This document shows positions 1 to 10,665 of a DNA stretch of 64,000 bases, piece after piece. This DNA comes from Eunapius fragilis (lineage: Eukaryota > Porifera > Demospongiae > Spongillida > Spongillidae): positions 9,808,230-9,872,229 of the forward strand of contig OY811975.1 of the NCBI GenBank assembly GCA_963681505.1, read 5' to 3'. Below the pieces are notes generated by a model, which was not told the DNA's origin, did no database searches, and was given only the letters and a program-made list of their open reading frames with translations. The translations under genes and the position numbers were made by a program. Each line of letters starts with the position of its first letter. Position 1 is the stretch's first letter.

Positions 1-93
1 TTTGCTATTATTGCATCATGGTTAGGATGTTGGGGTGTGGGTTTGTGTATGTCTGGGGACGGGAACATGCATGTGTGCCACGCCAGCTAGCTA
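1..93. repeat. Dispersed duplicate segment (copy at 28015-28107)
   Basis: This stretch is essentially identical to 28015-28107, from the TTTGCTATTATTGCATCATG start to the GCCAGCTAGCTA end. After that point the two copies diverge: this one runs into a CTGCTGGTGGTGGCAGG stretch shared with 40350-40400, the other into unique sequence. It shows that the edges of the minisatellite complexes have been copied around the locus. Confidence 0.85.
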
Positions 94-159
94 CTGCTGG
101 TGGTGGCAGGGGTAGTGCTGCTGTTCACCCTGTTCACCAGTTTATTAGTCGTCGTCGCA

Positions 160-372
160 ATGAATTATTCCCGTCGCAATCGATTATTCCCGTCGCAATC
201 GATCATTCCATCGATTATTCCCGTCGCATTAGATTATATCCGTCGCAATCGATTATTCCTGTCGCAATAGATCATTCCCGTTGCAAGAGATTATTCCCGT
301 CGCAATGCACTCTTCCCGTCGCAATCTATTATTCCCGTCGCAATAGATGATTCCCGTCGCAATGGATTGAAT
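160..372. repeat. 19-bp minisatellite array
   Basis: Tandem 19-bp units close to ATTCCCGTCGCAATNGATT, with variation mostly at CGTCGC/CGTTGC and the N position. The same array, preceded by the same 60-bp leader, recurs at 40415-40740. ORFs crossing it are repeat translations, not genes. Confidence 0.92.
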
Positions 373-429
373 ATACCCGTAAAGTACTGCGCATTAAATG
401 AAATGTTACAGTACATACGTGTGTATGTG

Positions 430-1735
430 TGTGTGTGTGTAGGAGACGTGGTGCCATGGGGTGTGTGTAGGAGACCTGGTGCCATGGGGTGTGTGGAGGA
501 GACCTGGTGCCATGGAGTGTGTGGAGACCTGGTGCCATGGGGTGTGTGGGTGGAGGAGACCTGGTGCCATGGGATGTGTGGAGGAGACCTGGTGCCATGG
601 GATGTGTGTAGGAGACCTGGTGCCATGGAATGTGTGGAGACCTGGTGCCATGGGGTGTGTGGAGACCTGGTGCCATGGGATGTGTGAAGGAGACCTGGTG
701 CCATGGGGTGTGTGGAGGAGACCTGGTGCCATGGGGTGTGTGGAGGAGACCTGGTGCCATGGAGTGTGCGGAGGAGACCTGGTGCCATGGGGTGTGTGGA
801 GGAGACCTGGTGCCATGGGGTGTGGAGGAGACCTGGTGCCATGGGGTGTGTGGAGGAGACCTGGTGCCATGGGGTCTGTGGAGGAGACCTGGTGCCATGG
901 GGGTGTGTGGAGGAGACCTGGTGCCATGGGGTGTGTGGAGGAGACCTGGTGCCATGGGGGTATGTGGAGGAGACCTGGTGCAATGAGGTGTGTGGAGGAG
1001 ACCTGGTGCCATGGGGTGTGTGGAGGAGACTTGGTGCCGTGGGGTGTGTGGAGGGGTGTGTGTGGAGACCTGGTGCCATGGAGTGTGCGGAGGAGACCTG
1101 GTGCCATGGGGTGTGTGGAGGAGACCTGGTGCCATGGGGTGTGTGGAGGAGACCTGGTGCCATGGGGTGTGTGGAGGAGACCTGGTGCCATGGGGTCTGT
1201 GGAGGAGACCTGGTGCCATGGGGGTGTGTGGAGGAGACCTGGTGCCATGGGGGGGTGTAGGAGACCTGGTGCCATGGGGTGTGTGGAGGAGACCTGGTGC
1301 CATGGGGTGTGTGGAGGAGACCTGGTGCCATGGGGTGTGTGGAGGAGACCTGGTGCCATGGGGTGTGTGGAGGAGACCTGGTGTCATGGGGTGTGTGAAG
1401 GAGACCTGGTGCCATGGGGTGTGTGGAGGAGACCAGGTGCCATGGGGTCTGTGGAGGAGACCTGGTGCCATGGGGGTGTGTGGAGGAGACCTGGTGCCAT
1501 GGGGGGGTGTAGGAGACCTGGTGCCATGGGGTGTGTGGAGGAGACCTGGTGCCATGGGGTGTGTGGAGGAGACCTGGTGCCATGGGGTGTGTGGAGGAGA
1601 CCTGGTGCCATGGGATGTGTGGAGGAGACTTGGTGCCATGGTGTGTGCGGAGGAGACCTGGTGCCATGGGGTGTGTGGAGGAGACCTGGTATGGGGTGTG
1701 TGGAGGAGACCTGGTGCCTGTGTGGGGCTCCACAC
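430..1735. repeat. 28-bp minisatellite array (GGAGGAGACCTGGTGCCATG + 8 bp)
   Basis: Roughly 45 tandem 28-bp units begin GGAGGAGACCTGGTGCCATG and end GGGTGTGT. Variants drop GGA or change GGGGTG to GGGATG. As 28 is not a multiple of three, every three units give the same 28-residue period in each frame. The unit has no stop codon in most frames on either strand, which produces long overlapping ORFs on both strands that I do not treat as genes. Many variant units occur in the same order at 40790-41930, so the two arrays are duplicates. Confidence 0.95.
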
Positions 1736-1938
1736 ACCCCACGGCATTGCAACGGCGGGAAGGGTGCAATGCGACAGGAATTAAAGTAATGCACACCCCA
1801 TGGCACCAGGTCTCCTCCGCACACTCCATGGCACCAGGTCTCCTCCACACACCCCACGGCACAAAACCAGGGACAGAGTGTGTGGAGGAGACCTGGTGCC
1901 ATGGGGTGTGTGGAGGAAACTTGGTGCCGTGGGGTGTG
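1736..1938. repeat. Inverted junction between the 28-bp and 19-bp repeats
   Basis: Here the 28-bp unit flips orientation (GGCACCAGGTCTCCTCC) for a few copies and then flips back. A short 19-bp-family piece sits at the flip. The same junction recurs at 37835-38000 and 38595-38760, and its reverse complement at 2655-2710 and 39735-39790. Confidence 0.8.
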
Positions 1939-2125
1939 TTTATTTGGAAATATGAGCACGACATGGCATGTCACCAGGAGTCCAAAGATGTCGTCCGCGC
2001 CCTTATAAACCAGGCACTGAGGAGGTGGAAGACCAAAGGGTTACTGGCTGACAACGTAGCCGTCCTAATCGCCTTCCTCAGTGAGCAGACCCCGCCTTCT
2101 GCACACGGTCTCCACCGCAATGCAG
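1939..2125 (+). pseudogene. PP2C (PPM1D-like) exon fragment, copy 1
   Basis: About 60 codons read through a segment resembling the C-terminal end of the PP2C phosphatase domain of the PPM1D/Wip1 type. Visible elements are SKDVVRALINQALRRW and LLADNVAVLIAFLS; the latter corresponds to the conserved metal-binding DN motif. The 5' part of the exon (the SDGLWNVM block present in the copy at 38925) is missing: a 28-bp minisatellite runs directly into it at about 1939. At the 3' side the putative donor AAGGT of the other copy is AAGGC here. The segment is surrounded by minisatellites on both sides. I read it as a truncated duplicate and not as a functional exon. The family assignment rests on recognised motifs, not a database search. 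Confidence 0.7.
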
Positions 2126-2127
2126 AA

Positions 2128-2215
2128 GGCACACCCCATGGCACCAGGTCTCCTCCACACACCCCATGGCACCAGGTCTCCTCCACACCCCCCCTTGCAC
2201 CAGTCTCCACCGCAA
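2128..2215. repeat. Short inverted run of 28-bp units
   Basis: Three or so 28-bp units in reverse orientation (CACCCCATGGCACCAGGTC) link the PP2C fragment to the following 19-bp array. The same link is present at 39180-39260. Confidence 0.8.
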
Positions 2216-2700
2216 TGCACTCTTCCCGTTGCAATATTTCCGTCGCAATAGATCATTCCTGTTGCAATAGATCATTACCGTCGCAAAGGGTCATTCCCGT
2301 CGCAAGAGATTATTACCGTCGCAATGCACTCTTCCCGTCGCAATGGATTATTACCGTCGCAATACATGTAGATCATTCCCGTTGCAATCAATTTTTCCCG
2401 TCGCAATAGATTATTCTCGTTGCCAAAGATCATTTCCGTCGCAAAGGATCATTCCCGTTGCAAAGGATCATTCCTGTCGCAAAGGATCATTCCCGTCGCA
2501 ATAGATCATTCCCGTCGCGAAGGTTCATTTCCGTCGCAAAGGATCCGTCACAATAGATCATTTCCGTCGCAATGGATCATTCCCCCGTCGCAAGAGATTA
2601 TCTCTGTTGCAATGGCAATGGATCATTACCGTCACAAAGGATCATTCCCGTTGCATTACTTTAATTCCCGTCGCATTGCACCCTTCCCGTTGCAATGCCG
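2215..2700. repeat. 19-bp minisatellite array
   Basis: About 25 copies of the 19-bp unit (for example ATCATTCCCGTCGCAATAG), including one internal deletion variant and the GCAATGGCAATGGATC variant that also occurs at 39690. The order of variant units matches 39260-39785, so the whole block was duplicated together with the PP2C fragment. Confidence 0.92.
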
Positions 2701-3366
2701 TGGGGTGTGTGGAGGAGACCTGGTGCCATGGAGTGTGTGGAGACCTGGTGCCATGGGGTGTGTGGAGGAGACCTGGTGCCATGTGTGGAGGAGACCTGGT
2801 GCCATGGGATGTGTGTAGGAGACCTGGTGCCATGGAATGTGTGGAGACCTGGTGCCATGGGTGTGTGGAGACCTCGTGCCATGGGGTGTGTGGTGTGGAG
2901 GAGACCTGGTGCCATGGAATGTGTGGAGACCTGGTGCCATGGGTGTGTGGAGACCTCGTGCCGTGGGGTGTGTGGAGACCTGGTGCCGTGGGGTGTGTGG
3001 AGGAGACCTGGTGCCATGGGGTGTGTGGAGGAGACCTGGTGCCATGGGGTGTGTGGAGGAGACCCGATGCCAGGGGGTGTGTGGAGGAGACCTGGTGCCA
3101 TGGGGTGTGTGGAGGAGACCCGATGCCAGGGGGTGTGTGGAGGAGACCTGGTGCCATGGGGTGTGTGGAGGAGACCTGGTGCCTGTGTGGAGGAGACCTG
3201 GTGCCATGGGGTGTGTGGAGGAGACCTGGTGCCATGGGGTGTGTGGAGACCTGGTGCCGTGGGGTGTGTGGAGGAGACCTGGTGCCATGGGGTGTGTGAA
3301 GGAGACCTGGTGCCATGGGGTGTGTGGAGGAGACCTGGTGCCATGGGGTCTGTGGAGGAGACCTGA
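2700..3366. repeat. 28-bp minisatellite array
   Basis: About 24 units in plus orientation, several of them 25-bp variants lacking GGA. It ends sharply at GAGGAGACCTGAGC, after which ordinary AT-rich sequence begins. Confidence 0.93.
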
Positions 3367-3591
3367 GCTAAACCGCCATTTTAGTAAGCATTGCATTACT
3401 ACAGCATTACAAAGATATCTTGTCCTACTGAAATTTCCAACTTTCAATTATATTAGTATTCATTATCCAAAGTGAATTTGAAAGTGAAACTGTGTCTATA
3501 AGTACGATATGTAAATTTAAAGGGGTGTTGACAAAAGTTGTGTTGATGAAATATACAATTGCTCGCTTGCAATTTAGTCTTGTAGATTTGC

Positions 3592-3903
3592 CTAAAGATT
3601 ATTAATACCACTGTAGCCACATATACATAGAACCTGGTATTGCATAAGGTGTTGCTCTCTGTAGTGATATCCATCCATTTGGGGATGGCCGATCCATTCT
3701 GAAGCGATTGTTACTGTTTGTTGGTAGTTCCTTTGATACCGTGTCCTCTCGGCAGCGACCTTTAGCCAGTCAGACAGTGTGTCATTCCAATACCGATTCC
3801 TTTCAGATGCCTTAATGGCAGCTGAATTGTCCTCATATTTCTGCCTTTTAGCAGTGCAGTTCTCCTCGTGCCCACCCTTGTATACCCCCAGTAATTTCGG
3901 CAT
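3592..3903 (-). CDS. Uncharacterised 103-aa ORF
   Basis: An ATG-initiated ORF rich in charged residues (it includes NSAAIKASERNRYWNDTL and KVAAERTRYQR) and predicted to be largely helical. It has normal codon diversity, unlike the minisatellite ORFs beside it. I recognise no domain. No clear splice sites were found around it. It could be a small exon of a repeat-derived gene, or chance. Confidence 0.3.
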   Translation of the reverse strand: MPKLLGVYKGGHEENCTAKRQKYEDNSAAIKASERNRYWNDTLSDWLKVAAERTRYQRNYQQTVTIASEWIGHPQMDGYHYREQHLMQYQVLCICGYSGINNL

Positions 3904-3917
3904 ATACTCCAGAACTG

Positions 3918-4015
3918 AAGAAATTAAGTGTGGGCTATAAACAATTCGCCCACTAAACTAGAAACTAGATTCATTGTGTGGTTTTTTACTGTAATTTGTG
4001 GTGTACTTTGTGTAA
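3918..4015. repeat. Dispersed repeat, copy 1 (second copy about 4660-4735)
   Basis: The two segments share an ACTAAACTAGAAAC core followed by ATTCATTGTG and a TTTACTGTA-like stretch. They lie about 740 bp apart in the same orientation. The sequence between them (4016-4660) is AT-rich and shows no gene that I can support. Confidence 0.5.
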
Positions 4016-4812
4016 TGTTATGGGACAGATGTCTGGTACCTTCCTACTCACCTGATCTGAACAACAATGGGCTCCAGTGCTTCATGTGTGAACTTTAACT
4101 GTCTGTATGTGACATATTAATCCTTTGTATTTAAGTGTATGCTTTCAGAGCATTTTAATCTGACAATGAAGTCTTGTTTGTAAGGTGTGCTGACCGAAAA
4201 GCAAAGTGTAAAATAGCCGCTGGCCCTGAAGTAGACTAAGATGGTTGGAAACAAAGTTAGTAATACTTAGTAATACTTATACTCCCTTACTGTTTATGCT
4301 GTCATTTAAGGAAGCTTTTTGCACATCAGATAAGCAACCTTTGAAATCACATCCCAATATTCAATAGACAAGTAACAAAGGCGAAAGTACTCACAAGTTA
4401 GGACAAACCTATATTTTAAAAAGATCCCCACAGATCATATCACATAACAATGGTATAGCGTCACCTCTTAATAAGACACAGATAGACATTCACAAAACAG
4501 TAACCCACCTCAGCCAATTATTTTCCGAACCCGTACTAGTGTTTGTGGGTGTGTTATGTGGTCTGCTTAATATTACGCATGCGCATAGCGTTTTGCTCCA
4601 GATCTTATTGCTAACGGCAAACAGGTACTAAGCGTGTGGTGTGGTACAACCTTGCGTGGTGGGCTATACTGTATAAACTAAACTAGAAACAGTACTCATT
4701 GTGCGGTTGTTGACTGTAGGTTTGTGGTGTTTTATGGATATAAAAGCGATGGCTGGCCGGAAATGGGCCCCAATTTGAGTTGCTAAAGATGGCGACTTCA
4801 AGAATAAGCGTT

Positions 4813-5213
4813 TACAGTAGCGGCTCGCTCCAGCGGTAATTATCACATTCGCTCCAGCGGAAAAATAATTATTTCACCTGGTACAGAAGAAACTGTTGGT
4901 GTACTTAGCAAACCCCCCTGTGGTTGACTATGCTTCTCTCTAAATGGAGTTCACTGTTTATACGCGGCTTTGCCGTGTATATAGCGCTTCGTAATCCGCC
5001 CCTTTTTTAATAGTACAATATGAGAGAAGGAGCGGATTACGAAGCGCTATTACATAGCAAAACCGCGTATAAGCAGTGAATTCCATTTAGAGAGGAGCTC
5101 AACCACAGGCGGGTTTGCTAAGTACACCAACAGTTTCTTCTGTACCAGGTGAAATAAATATTTTTCTGCTGGAGCGAATGTGATAATTACCGCTGTAGCG
5201 AGCCGCTACTGTA
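4813..5213. mobile_element. Fold-back / MITE-like element, 0.4 kb
   Basis: Long, nearly perfect inverted repeat. The left arm begins TACAGTAGCGGCTCGC and the right arm ends with its complement; the arms are about 185 bp and the central loop about 30 bp (around 4995-5035). Inner landmarks on both arms are TTTCACCTGGTACAGAAG, CTAAGTACACC and GCGCTTCGTAATCCGC. There is no internal ORF of note. No unambiguous target duplication is visible. It is most simply a non-autonomous foldback or MITE element. Confidence 0.8.
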
Positions 5214-5448
5214 TTGTAACTGTCATGGATGCCATCGGGGATTACAATTGTACACGCGGGTGAACACCTAAGAGAGGTTTTGCCGTTTGGTCTTTCGAGC
5301 GATGTACTTACACCGAATACTAGTACTACGAACACGAAGTACCTGGCCCCCCTGGGTTTCCCGTTTAACTCAAAGGTCAAACGCTGGCAGCATGCACATT
5401 GGCAATATGACACATGACCTACACTGGTCATAATACCTGACCCATTCT

Positions 5449-5760
5449 CTGCACTCATGGTCACCCTTCTCCCCACTCATGGTCACCCTTATTTACACTC
5501 ATGGTCACCCTTCTCTATACTCATGGTCACCCTTTTCTGCACTCATGGTCACCCTTTTCTACACTCATGGTCACCCTTATCTACACTCATGGTCACCCTT
5601 CTCTATACTCATGGTCACCCTTTTCTGCACTCATGGTCACCCTTCTCTTCACTCATGGTCACCCTTCTCTGCACTTCTCTACACTCATGGTCACCCTTCT
5701 CTGCACTCATGGTCACCCTTCTCTGTACTCATGGTAACCCTTCTCTGCATTCATGTTAAC
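5449..5760. repeat. 22-bp minisatellite, array 1
   Basis: Tandem 22-bp units CACTCATGGTCACCCTTCTC + TG, with T/C and A/G variants. Four arrays of this family lie between 5.4 and 10.7 kb, interrupted by hAT elements. The overlapping ORFs repeating HGHPSLHSWSPFSALMVTLL are repeat translations. Confidence 0.93.
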
Positions 5761-5869
5761 GTTTAGTTTTGGAATAGAATACATTTTGTTTGTGTAAACA
5801 ATAAATTATACTTTTGCTGGCTAATTTTGTTTGGTGACCTCTATTTAGTCTTGTTACTCTGTTCGATCT

Positions 5870-6060
5870 TGACATTGCTGTGGATTGAGCACTTATTATT
5901 GAACATTCAGCTTGTGATACTACTACTGTCAAATATTTTAAAGGTGAGGCTGTTCGGATGAGGTTTTATTTAGAACCGCATAAAATAGTAGATGATGTTG
6001 AAAGGGGGTGGGGTGTGTTTGGGGTGGAAGCTTGTTTTGTGGGTAGTAAAATTTAAAAGA
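5870..6060. repeat. Dispersed non-coding repeat (also 28540-28700 and 29340-29490)
   Basis: Shares a GGTGAGGCT, TTTATTTAGAACC, CATAAAATAG, GGTGGAAGCT, TTTTGTGGGTAG series with the two other locations. No coding content or termini are recognised. 5761-5870 and 6060-6180 hold nothing else that I can identify. Confidence 0.6.
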
Positions 6061-6186
6061 TGGATATAAATTTTAGGAATATCAACTGATCATATGCAGT
6101 TTAGAACCACATCTATAGGTCATAAAATACATAAGACTTGCTAGTTCCTGACTACTGACCATTTAGTCTAGTGGTTGCTAGATTTT

Positions 6187-6644
6187 TTACTCATGGTCAC
6201 TCTGCACTCATGGTCACTCTGCACTCATGGTCACCCTTATCCCCACTCTTGGTCACCCTTATCTATGCACATGGTCACCCATCTCCCCATTCATGGTGAT
6301 CCTCTGCACTCATCTGCACCCTTCTCTACAGTCATGGTCACCCTTCTCTACAGTCATGGTCACCCTTCTCTACACTCATGGTCACCCTTCTCTGCACTTA
6401 TGGTCACCCATCTCTGCACCCATGGTCACCCTTTCCTGCACTCATGGTCACCCTTCTCTGCACCTTCTCTGCACTCATGGTCACCCTTCTCTACACTCAT
6501 AGTCACCCTTCTCTGCACTCATGTTCACCCTTCTCTGCACTCATGGTCACCCTTCTCTGCACTCATGGTCACCCTTCTCTGCACTCATGGTCACCCTTCT
6601 CTGCACTCATGGTCACCCTTCTCTGTACTCATGGTCACCCTTCT
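6187..6644. repeat. 22-bp minisatellite, array 2
   Basis: Same 22-bp family as 5449-5760. The array is cut by the left end of a hAT element at 6645 and resumes after its right end at about 7605. Confidence 0.93.
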
Positions 6645-6805
6645 CAGGGCTCGAAATAGCGGCCGACAAATTGGCAATTTTCGGACAAATTATTGTAATG
6701 TCCAGGCAAAATTAATATTGATCCGTAATAAATGTCCGGACAAAATGGTGGATGCTGTAAATGACAATGACAGTCCCCCACCAGCCAAGAAGCTAGTGGC
6801 AAATC

Positions 6806-7081
6806 CAGGGGGGGGGGGGGGGGGGGGGACTGGGGGCCCGTGCTCTCCCTTTTGTTCGTCTAATTAATATATATTCATAGTCGCGCAATATAGCGTTTTG
6901 TATTGCATTTTGAACGTACAGCTACCAAAAGCGTCCGCGCTTTGCGCGGGAGGGGGCATATCCCCCTCTCACATCCACCCCTTTTCGGTGAACCACGCCC
7001 ATTTTCCGCTTAATTATAACTTGTCATTATTGGTGGCCTCTCCCCCCCTCCTCCCTATCAAAATTCCTGGATTCGCCCCTG
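6806..7081. mobile_element. Nested repeat with hAT-like right end
   Basis: The right boundary reads CCTGGATTCGCCCCTG and the left boundary is AAATCCAGGGG followed by a long G run, so the termini look like a degraded inverted pair. It interrupts the hAT N-terminal coding region after the PPPAKKLVA codons. The G-run makes the left boundary uncertain. Confidence 0.45.
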
Positions 7082-7215
7082 AAAGCGTGCAGTTAGCTGG
7101 AAATGGTAGAGAAATGGATAATGGAAAACAATCGATCGTTCAGCATGACTATCTGGATAATATTTGATAGTGATGGACACGGCCATGTATTTAAAACACA
7201 CTTTCGTGTAAAGTT

Positions 7216-7362
7216 TGCAGGCAGTATAAAGATAAACTGTTTGGTGTACATAACTACCATCCTGCGTTTGTGGAGGGGACAAGTAATGTCAGAGCCTCTT
7301 CTTTTAAAGACCATGCTGTGACAGACATGCGCAAGCGTGCAATGGCTTTTTTTTCGGAATAG
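7216..7362 (+). pseudogene. hAT transposase N-terminal (TTF-type zinc finger) fragment
   Basis: An open frame from the TGC at 7216 to TAG at 7360 contains KLFGVHNYHPAFVEGTSNVR and SSFKDHAVTDMRKRAM. This is the pattern of the TTF-type zinc-finger region at the start of ZNF862-like hAT transposases (SxxFKDHAxxDxHKRAM). The catalytic RNase-H-like domain and the C-terminal dimerisation domain are absent from this element. It cannot encode an active transposase. Confidence 0.65.
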
Positions 7363-7604
7363 CACAACATTGACAACAATCGTCACGGAATCATCAATTG
7401 TAACGTCGTAACTCCGTTCTTCTACCACACAAGGTCAAATAAAACGTATAATTACATCAGAGACACTTACATGTATGCATACAACTTAATAAAATTTGTA
7501 TGGGTACTGGGGGAATCGGCAGGACAAATATTATTTGACAAGACAAACCTAGCATTGTACTGGCAATTTGTCAGCACAAGTGACAAAGTTATTTCAAGCC
7601 CTGC

Positions 7605-7786
7605 TTCTCTGCATTCATGGTCACCCTTCTCTGCACTCAACTACACCCTTCTCCACAGTCATGGTCACCCTTCTCTACCGTCATGGTCACTCTTCTCTTC
7701 ACTCTCCTCTGCACTCATGGTCACTCTTCTCTGCACTCATGGTCATCCTTCTCTGCACTCATGGTCACCCTTCTCTATACTCATTG
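7605..7786. repeat. 22-bp minisatellite, array 3
   Basis: A short array of the same family between the right end of the first hAT element and the truncated 3' end of the second. Confidence 0.9.
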
Positions 7787-9795
7787 GAAAACAGCTGTTC
7801 GACCCTACTAGTTGTAAATGGGAGACTAAAAATCAGATGGCACAAGCAGACAACGTTTTGCCAATTGCTGGAGTCTGGACATTTTTCAAGTTTATACCAA
7901 ATCTTACGATACGTTTCTGTGCCAATGGGAAGAAACATTCGTGCATGCTCCACAGCCTCTTGTATTTCATCCTGACACACTGCTACACACACCCCTTTAG
8001 CCTCTAGTGGAAAACGAAAGATAGAAATAATGTGTTCTACTGCTGCTTTTACTGAAGCCAAACTTTCATCATTCTCTGTTCCATTACTGCTCTGCTGCTA
8101 GTTCTGAGTATCTATAAAAACCAGAATTGATCTTAAGAGGGTTATATCGGACCATTCAAGACGCTGCTTAATACAATCTTCAAGCATCTGGAGGTCAGCT
8201 AAAACGTGTGTTTTACACTGCTCAAGACTTCCTTCAAAGTTCTGTAAAATTATGCCTTGGTACTCCTTGTTACCATCATCATCCTTCAACCTGCTCTTGA
8301 CTAACTGCAATGTGGGCCACTCAGTAGGATCTGTCTGTGCCAATGACCGGAGAGTGGTCAAAGATTGCTGATTGCCATAAAGAGTCAAGCTAAGAAGTGA
8401 CACTGGTTTCAGAGCATCTGTATACATTGCACAGCCAATCCATGTCTTTTCTGCCTTCCACTTCACTAGGTAGCCTTTCAGCTTGGCTCTATCAGTGGTC
8501 TTGATAGATTTGTCATCAATTAAAGCCTGCAGATGGACAATGTGCTCCGTATCTGTCTACTACACGTTGTATAGCCTTCCTCTTGTGAGAAATCCACCTA
8601 GTTCCATGGCATCGAGTTGGAAGGTTACCTCCTTTAGGGAAATCAAAAACATGCTGAAGGTTCTTAACAATATTGGCAAGGTCAGTAGACTTTTTGGGCG
8701 ATTTCTCATAAAGATCATATAGACGAAGCAGCATTTCTTCAATGTATGTAAACAAAGGGCTACAAAATGCATTGTTGCATGACAATTCCAAACGATGCGC
8801 AAAACACCACGCCCAAAACAGCCATGGTAAAGCACGTTGTAATTGTCCCCTAACACCATTGCAGTCAGATATGTTAACAGAGGCTCCATCTGAACTACCT
8901 CCAACTAATACAGGCATGTTTTTCACATTAAGAACACTAGCCTGATCAAGTAGATCTGTCACACCAAGTGGCTGCAGGGCATGTTTAAGTGATCCTATTA
9001 GTCCAGTGGCATCTGCTCTGTTTGGACTGTGGACAGAGCAATATCTAGTGACTGAAGTAATTTCTCTTGTGTCATCATTCTTGCAATTATTCAATAGTAC
9101 AACCATTTCATCTAAAACATTGCCAGCATCAGTTGAACCATCCATCATTATGCTATAAAAGAAACATTTTCGGATTGCAAGGCTTTTAAGAAACACTTCA
9201 CGCTGTGCTTGAGCTATATAGCTAGTAAATGCCTTAGCAGAGTCAGGTGTGCTATGCTCAAAACCCAAGTCAACACTATGTCGAGCTTCTAATTCCAGCA
9301 GCGATTGATATTTGGCAAAAGGAAGACTTTCCTTAGCCATAACAAAACAGAGGTCAAACTTCCGTCGCATTCGTGAACGTGTTTTGTCATCCATTTGCCA
9401 CAAAGACGCTACAATTGGAGAAACCATTGTGGCAGGCTGACCCTTCGCTTTGGCATGGTCAGCTTGCAACCGCATCATAGCTGCCCTGTGGACATCGCTA
9501 GAGGCATTGTCAACGACGTTACTGACCTTTTGGTTGGTGGAGCCGGTTATCCATGTGGTGGTGAAATTCTTTAACGACTGGATGTTAGCTTCATACTTCT
9601 TGCAAACATCGCAATACAGATATTGCACTGGTCCAGGTGACAGCGAAGCCAAGTCAACGTTTGGTGCTCTTTGTCGAACTTGCGTTGCCAATTTTCGAAA
9701 GTGCTCTTCGATACCTGCCTCCTTTTAGATGCACTTCCACATTCATCTGCTTCTTGATCTTCACTAAAACATGCGTCTCGTTTGCGGTCGGCCAT
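7787..9795 (-). pseudogene. hAT transposase, ZNF862-like (decayed)
   Basis: A minus-strand reading spread over three frames. The ATG at 9795 opens an N-terminal segment with a FENWQRKFDKEHQTLTWLRC block. After a frameshift near 9640 a TTF-type finger follows (YLYCDVCKKY to DVHRAAMMRL, about 9620-9450). Next comes a long RNase-H-like region including SIMMDGSTDAGNVLDEMVVL, VLVGGSSDGASVN, WAWCFAHRLELSC, LYEKSPKK and GTRWISHKRKA, typical of the ZNF862/KIAA1586-like hAT clade. A second frameshift lies near 8550, a stop at 8098-8100, and the C-terminal dimerisation segment (IFSLPFTTSRVEQLFS) ends abruptly in the 22-bp array at about 7787. It is a dead copy. The terminal repeats have been lost at both edges. 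Confidence 0.85.
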
Positions 9796-9884
9796 TGTGT
9801 CCGATTAATTAACCAAATGATCGGACAATTAGCTAAAACGCCCCGCCAAATGTCTGATGTCCGACCGTTATAATTGTCACTGTA

Positions 9885-10665
9885 TGGTGTCCTCTGCACT
9901 CATCTACACCCTTCTGAACAGTCATGGTCACCCTTCTCTACACTCATGGTCACCCTTCTCTGCACTCATTGTCACCCTTCTCGGCTCTCATGGTCACCCT
10001 TATCCCCACTCTTGGTCACCCTTATCTATACACATGATCACCCATCTCCCCATTCATGGTGTCCTCTGCACTCATCTACACCCTTCTCTACAGTCATGGT
10101 CACCCTTCTCTACAGTCATGGTCACCCTTCTCTACACTCATGGTCACCCTTCTCTTCACCCTCCTCTGTACTCATGGTCACCCTTCTCTGCACTCATGGT
10201 CACCCTTCTCTGCACTCATGGTCACCCTTCTCTACACTCATGGTCACCCTTCTCTACACTCATGGTCACCCTTCTCTGCACTCATGGTCACCCTTCTCTA
10301 CACTCATGGTCACCCTTCTCTGCACTCATGGTCACCCTTCTCTGCACTCATGGTCACCCTTCTCTGCACTCATGGTCACCCTTCTCTTCACCCTCCTCTG
10401 CACTCATGGTCACCCTTCTCTTCACCCTCCTCTGTACTCATGGTCACCGTTCTCTGCACTCATGGTCACTGTTCTCTGCACTCATGGTCACCCTTCTCTG
10501 CACTCATGGTCACCCTTCTCTGCACTCATGGTCACCCTTCTCTGCACTCTTGGTCACCCCTCTCTCTTATCTTCACCCAGGGTCACCCTTCTTTCTTCTC
10601 TTCACACGTGGTCACCCATCTCTCTTCTCTGCACTCATGGTCACCCTTTGTACTCATGGTCACTC
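9885..10665. repeat. 22-bp minisatellite, array 4
   Basis: About 33 units of the 22-bp family, with irregular copies at the 3' end (CTTCACCCAGGGTCACCC). It ends in a pyrimidine-rich stretch at about 10730, close to the following kinase gene. Confidence 0.93.

Larger units (their letters stand above)
6645..7603 (+). mobile_element. Internally deleted hAT element inside the 22-bp array
   Basis: Left end CAGGGCTCGAAATAGC and right end GTTATTTCAAGCCCTG are inverted repeats with the CAGGG start usual for hAT elements. Both ends abut 22-bp minisatellite units. Between them is only an N-terminal portion of a TTF/BED-type hAT transposase (7216-7362) plus a nested element. The flanking octamers (ACCCTTCT left, CTTCTCTG right) are not identical, so a clean 8-bp target duplication is not shown; the array may have rearranged after insertion. 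Confidence 0.75.

Noticed and set aside
291-1964. Very long ORFs (up to 557 codons) on both strands at 0.3-3.4 kb and 37.7-42.7 kb
   Set aside because: They are translations of the 28-bp and 19-bp repeats in every frame, with a fixed period and no recognisable domains or splice context.
6637-7611. 8-bp target-site duplication for the first hAT element
   Set aside because: Left ACCCTTCT and right CTTCTCTG do not match at the same offset; the shared CTTCT comes from the 22-bp repeat itself.
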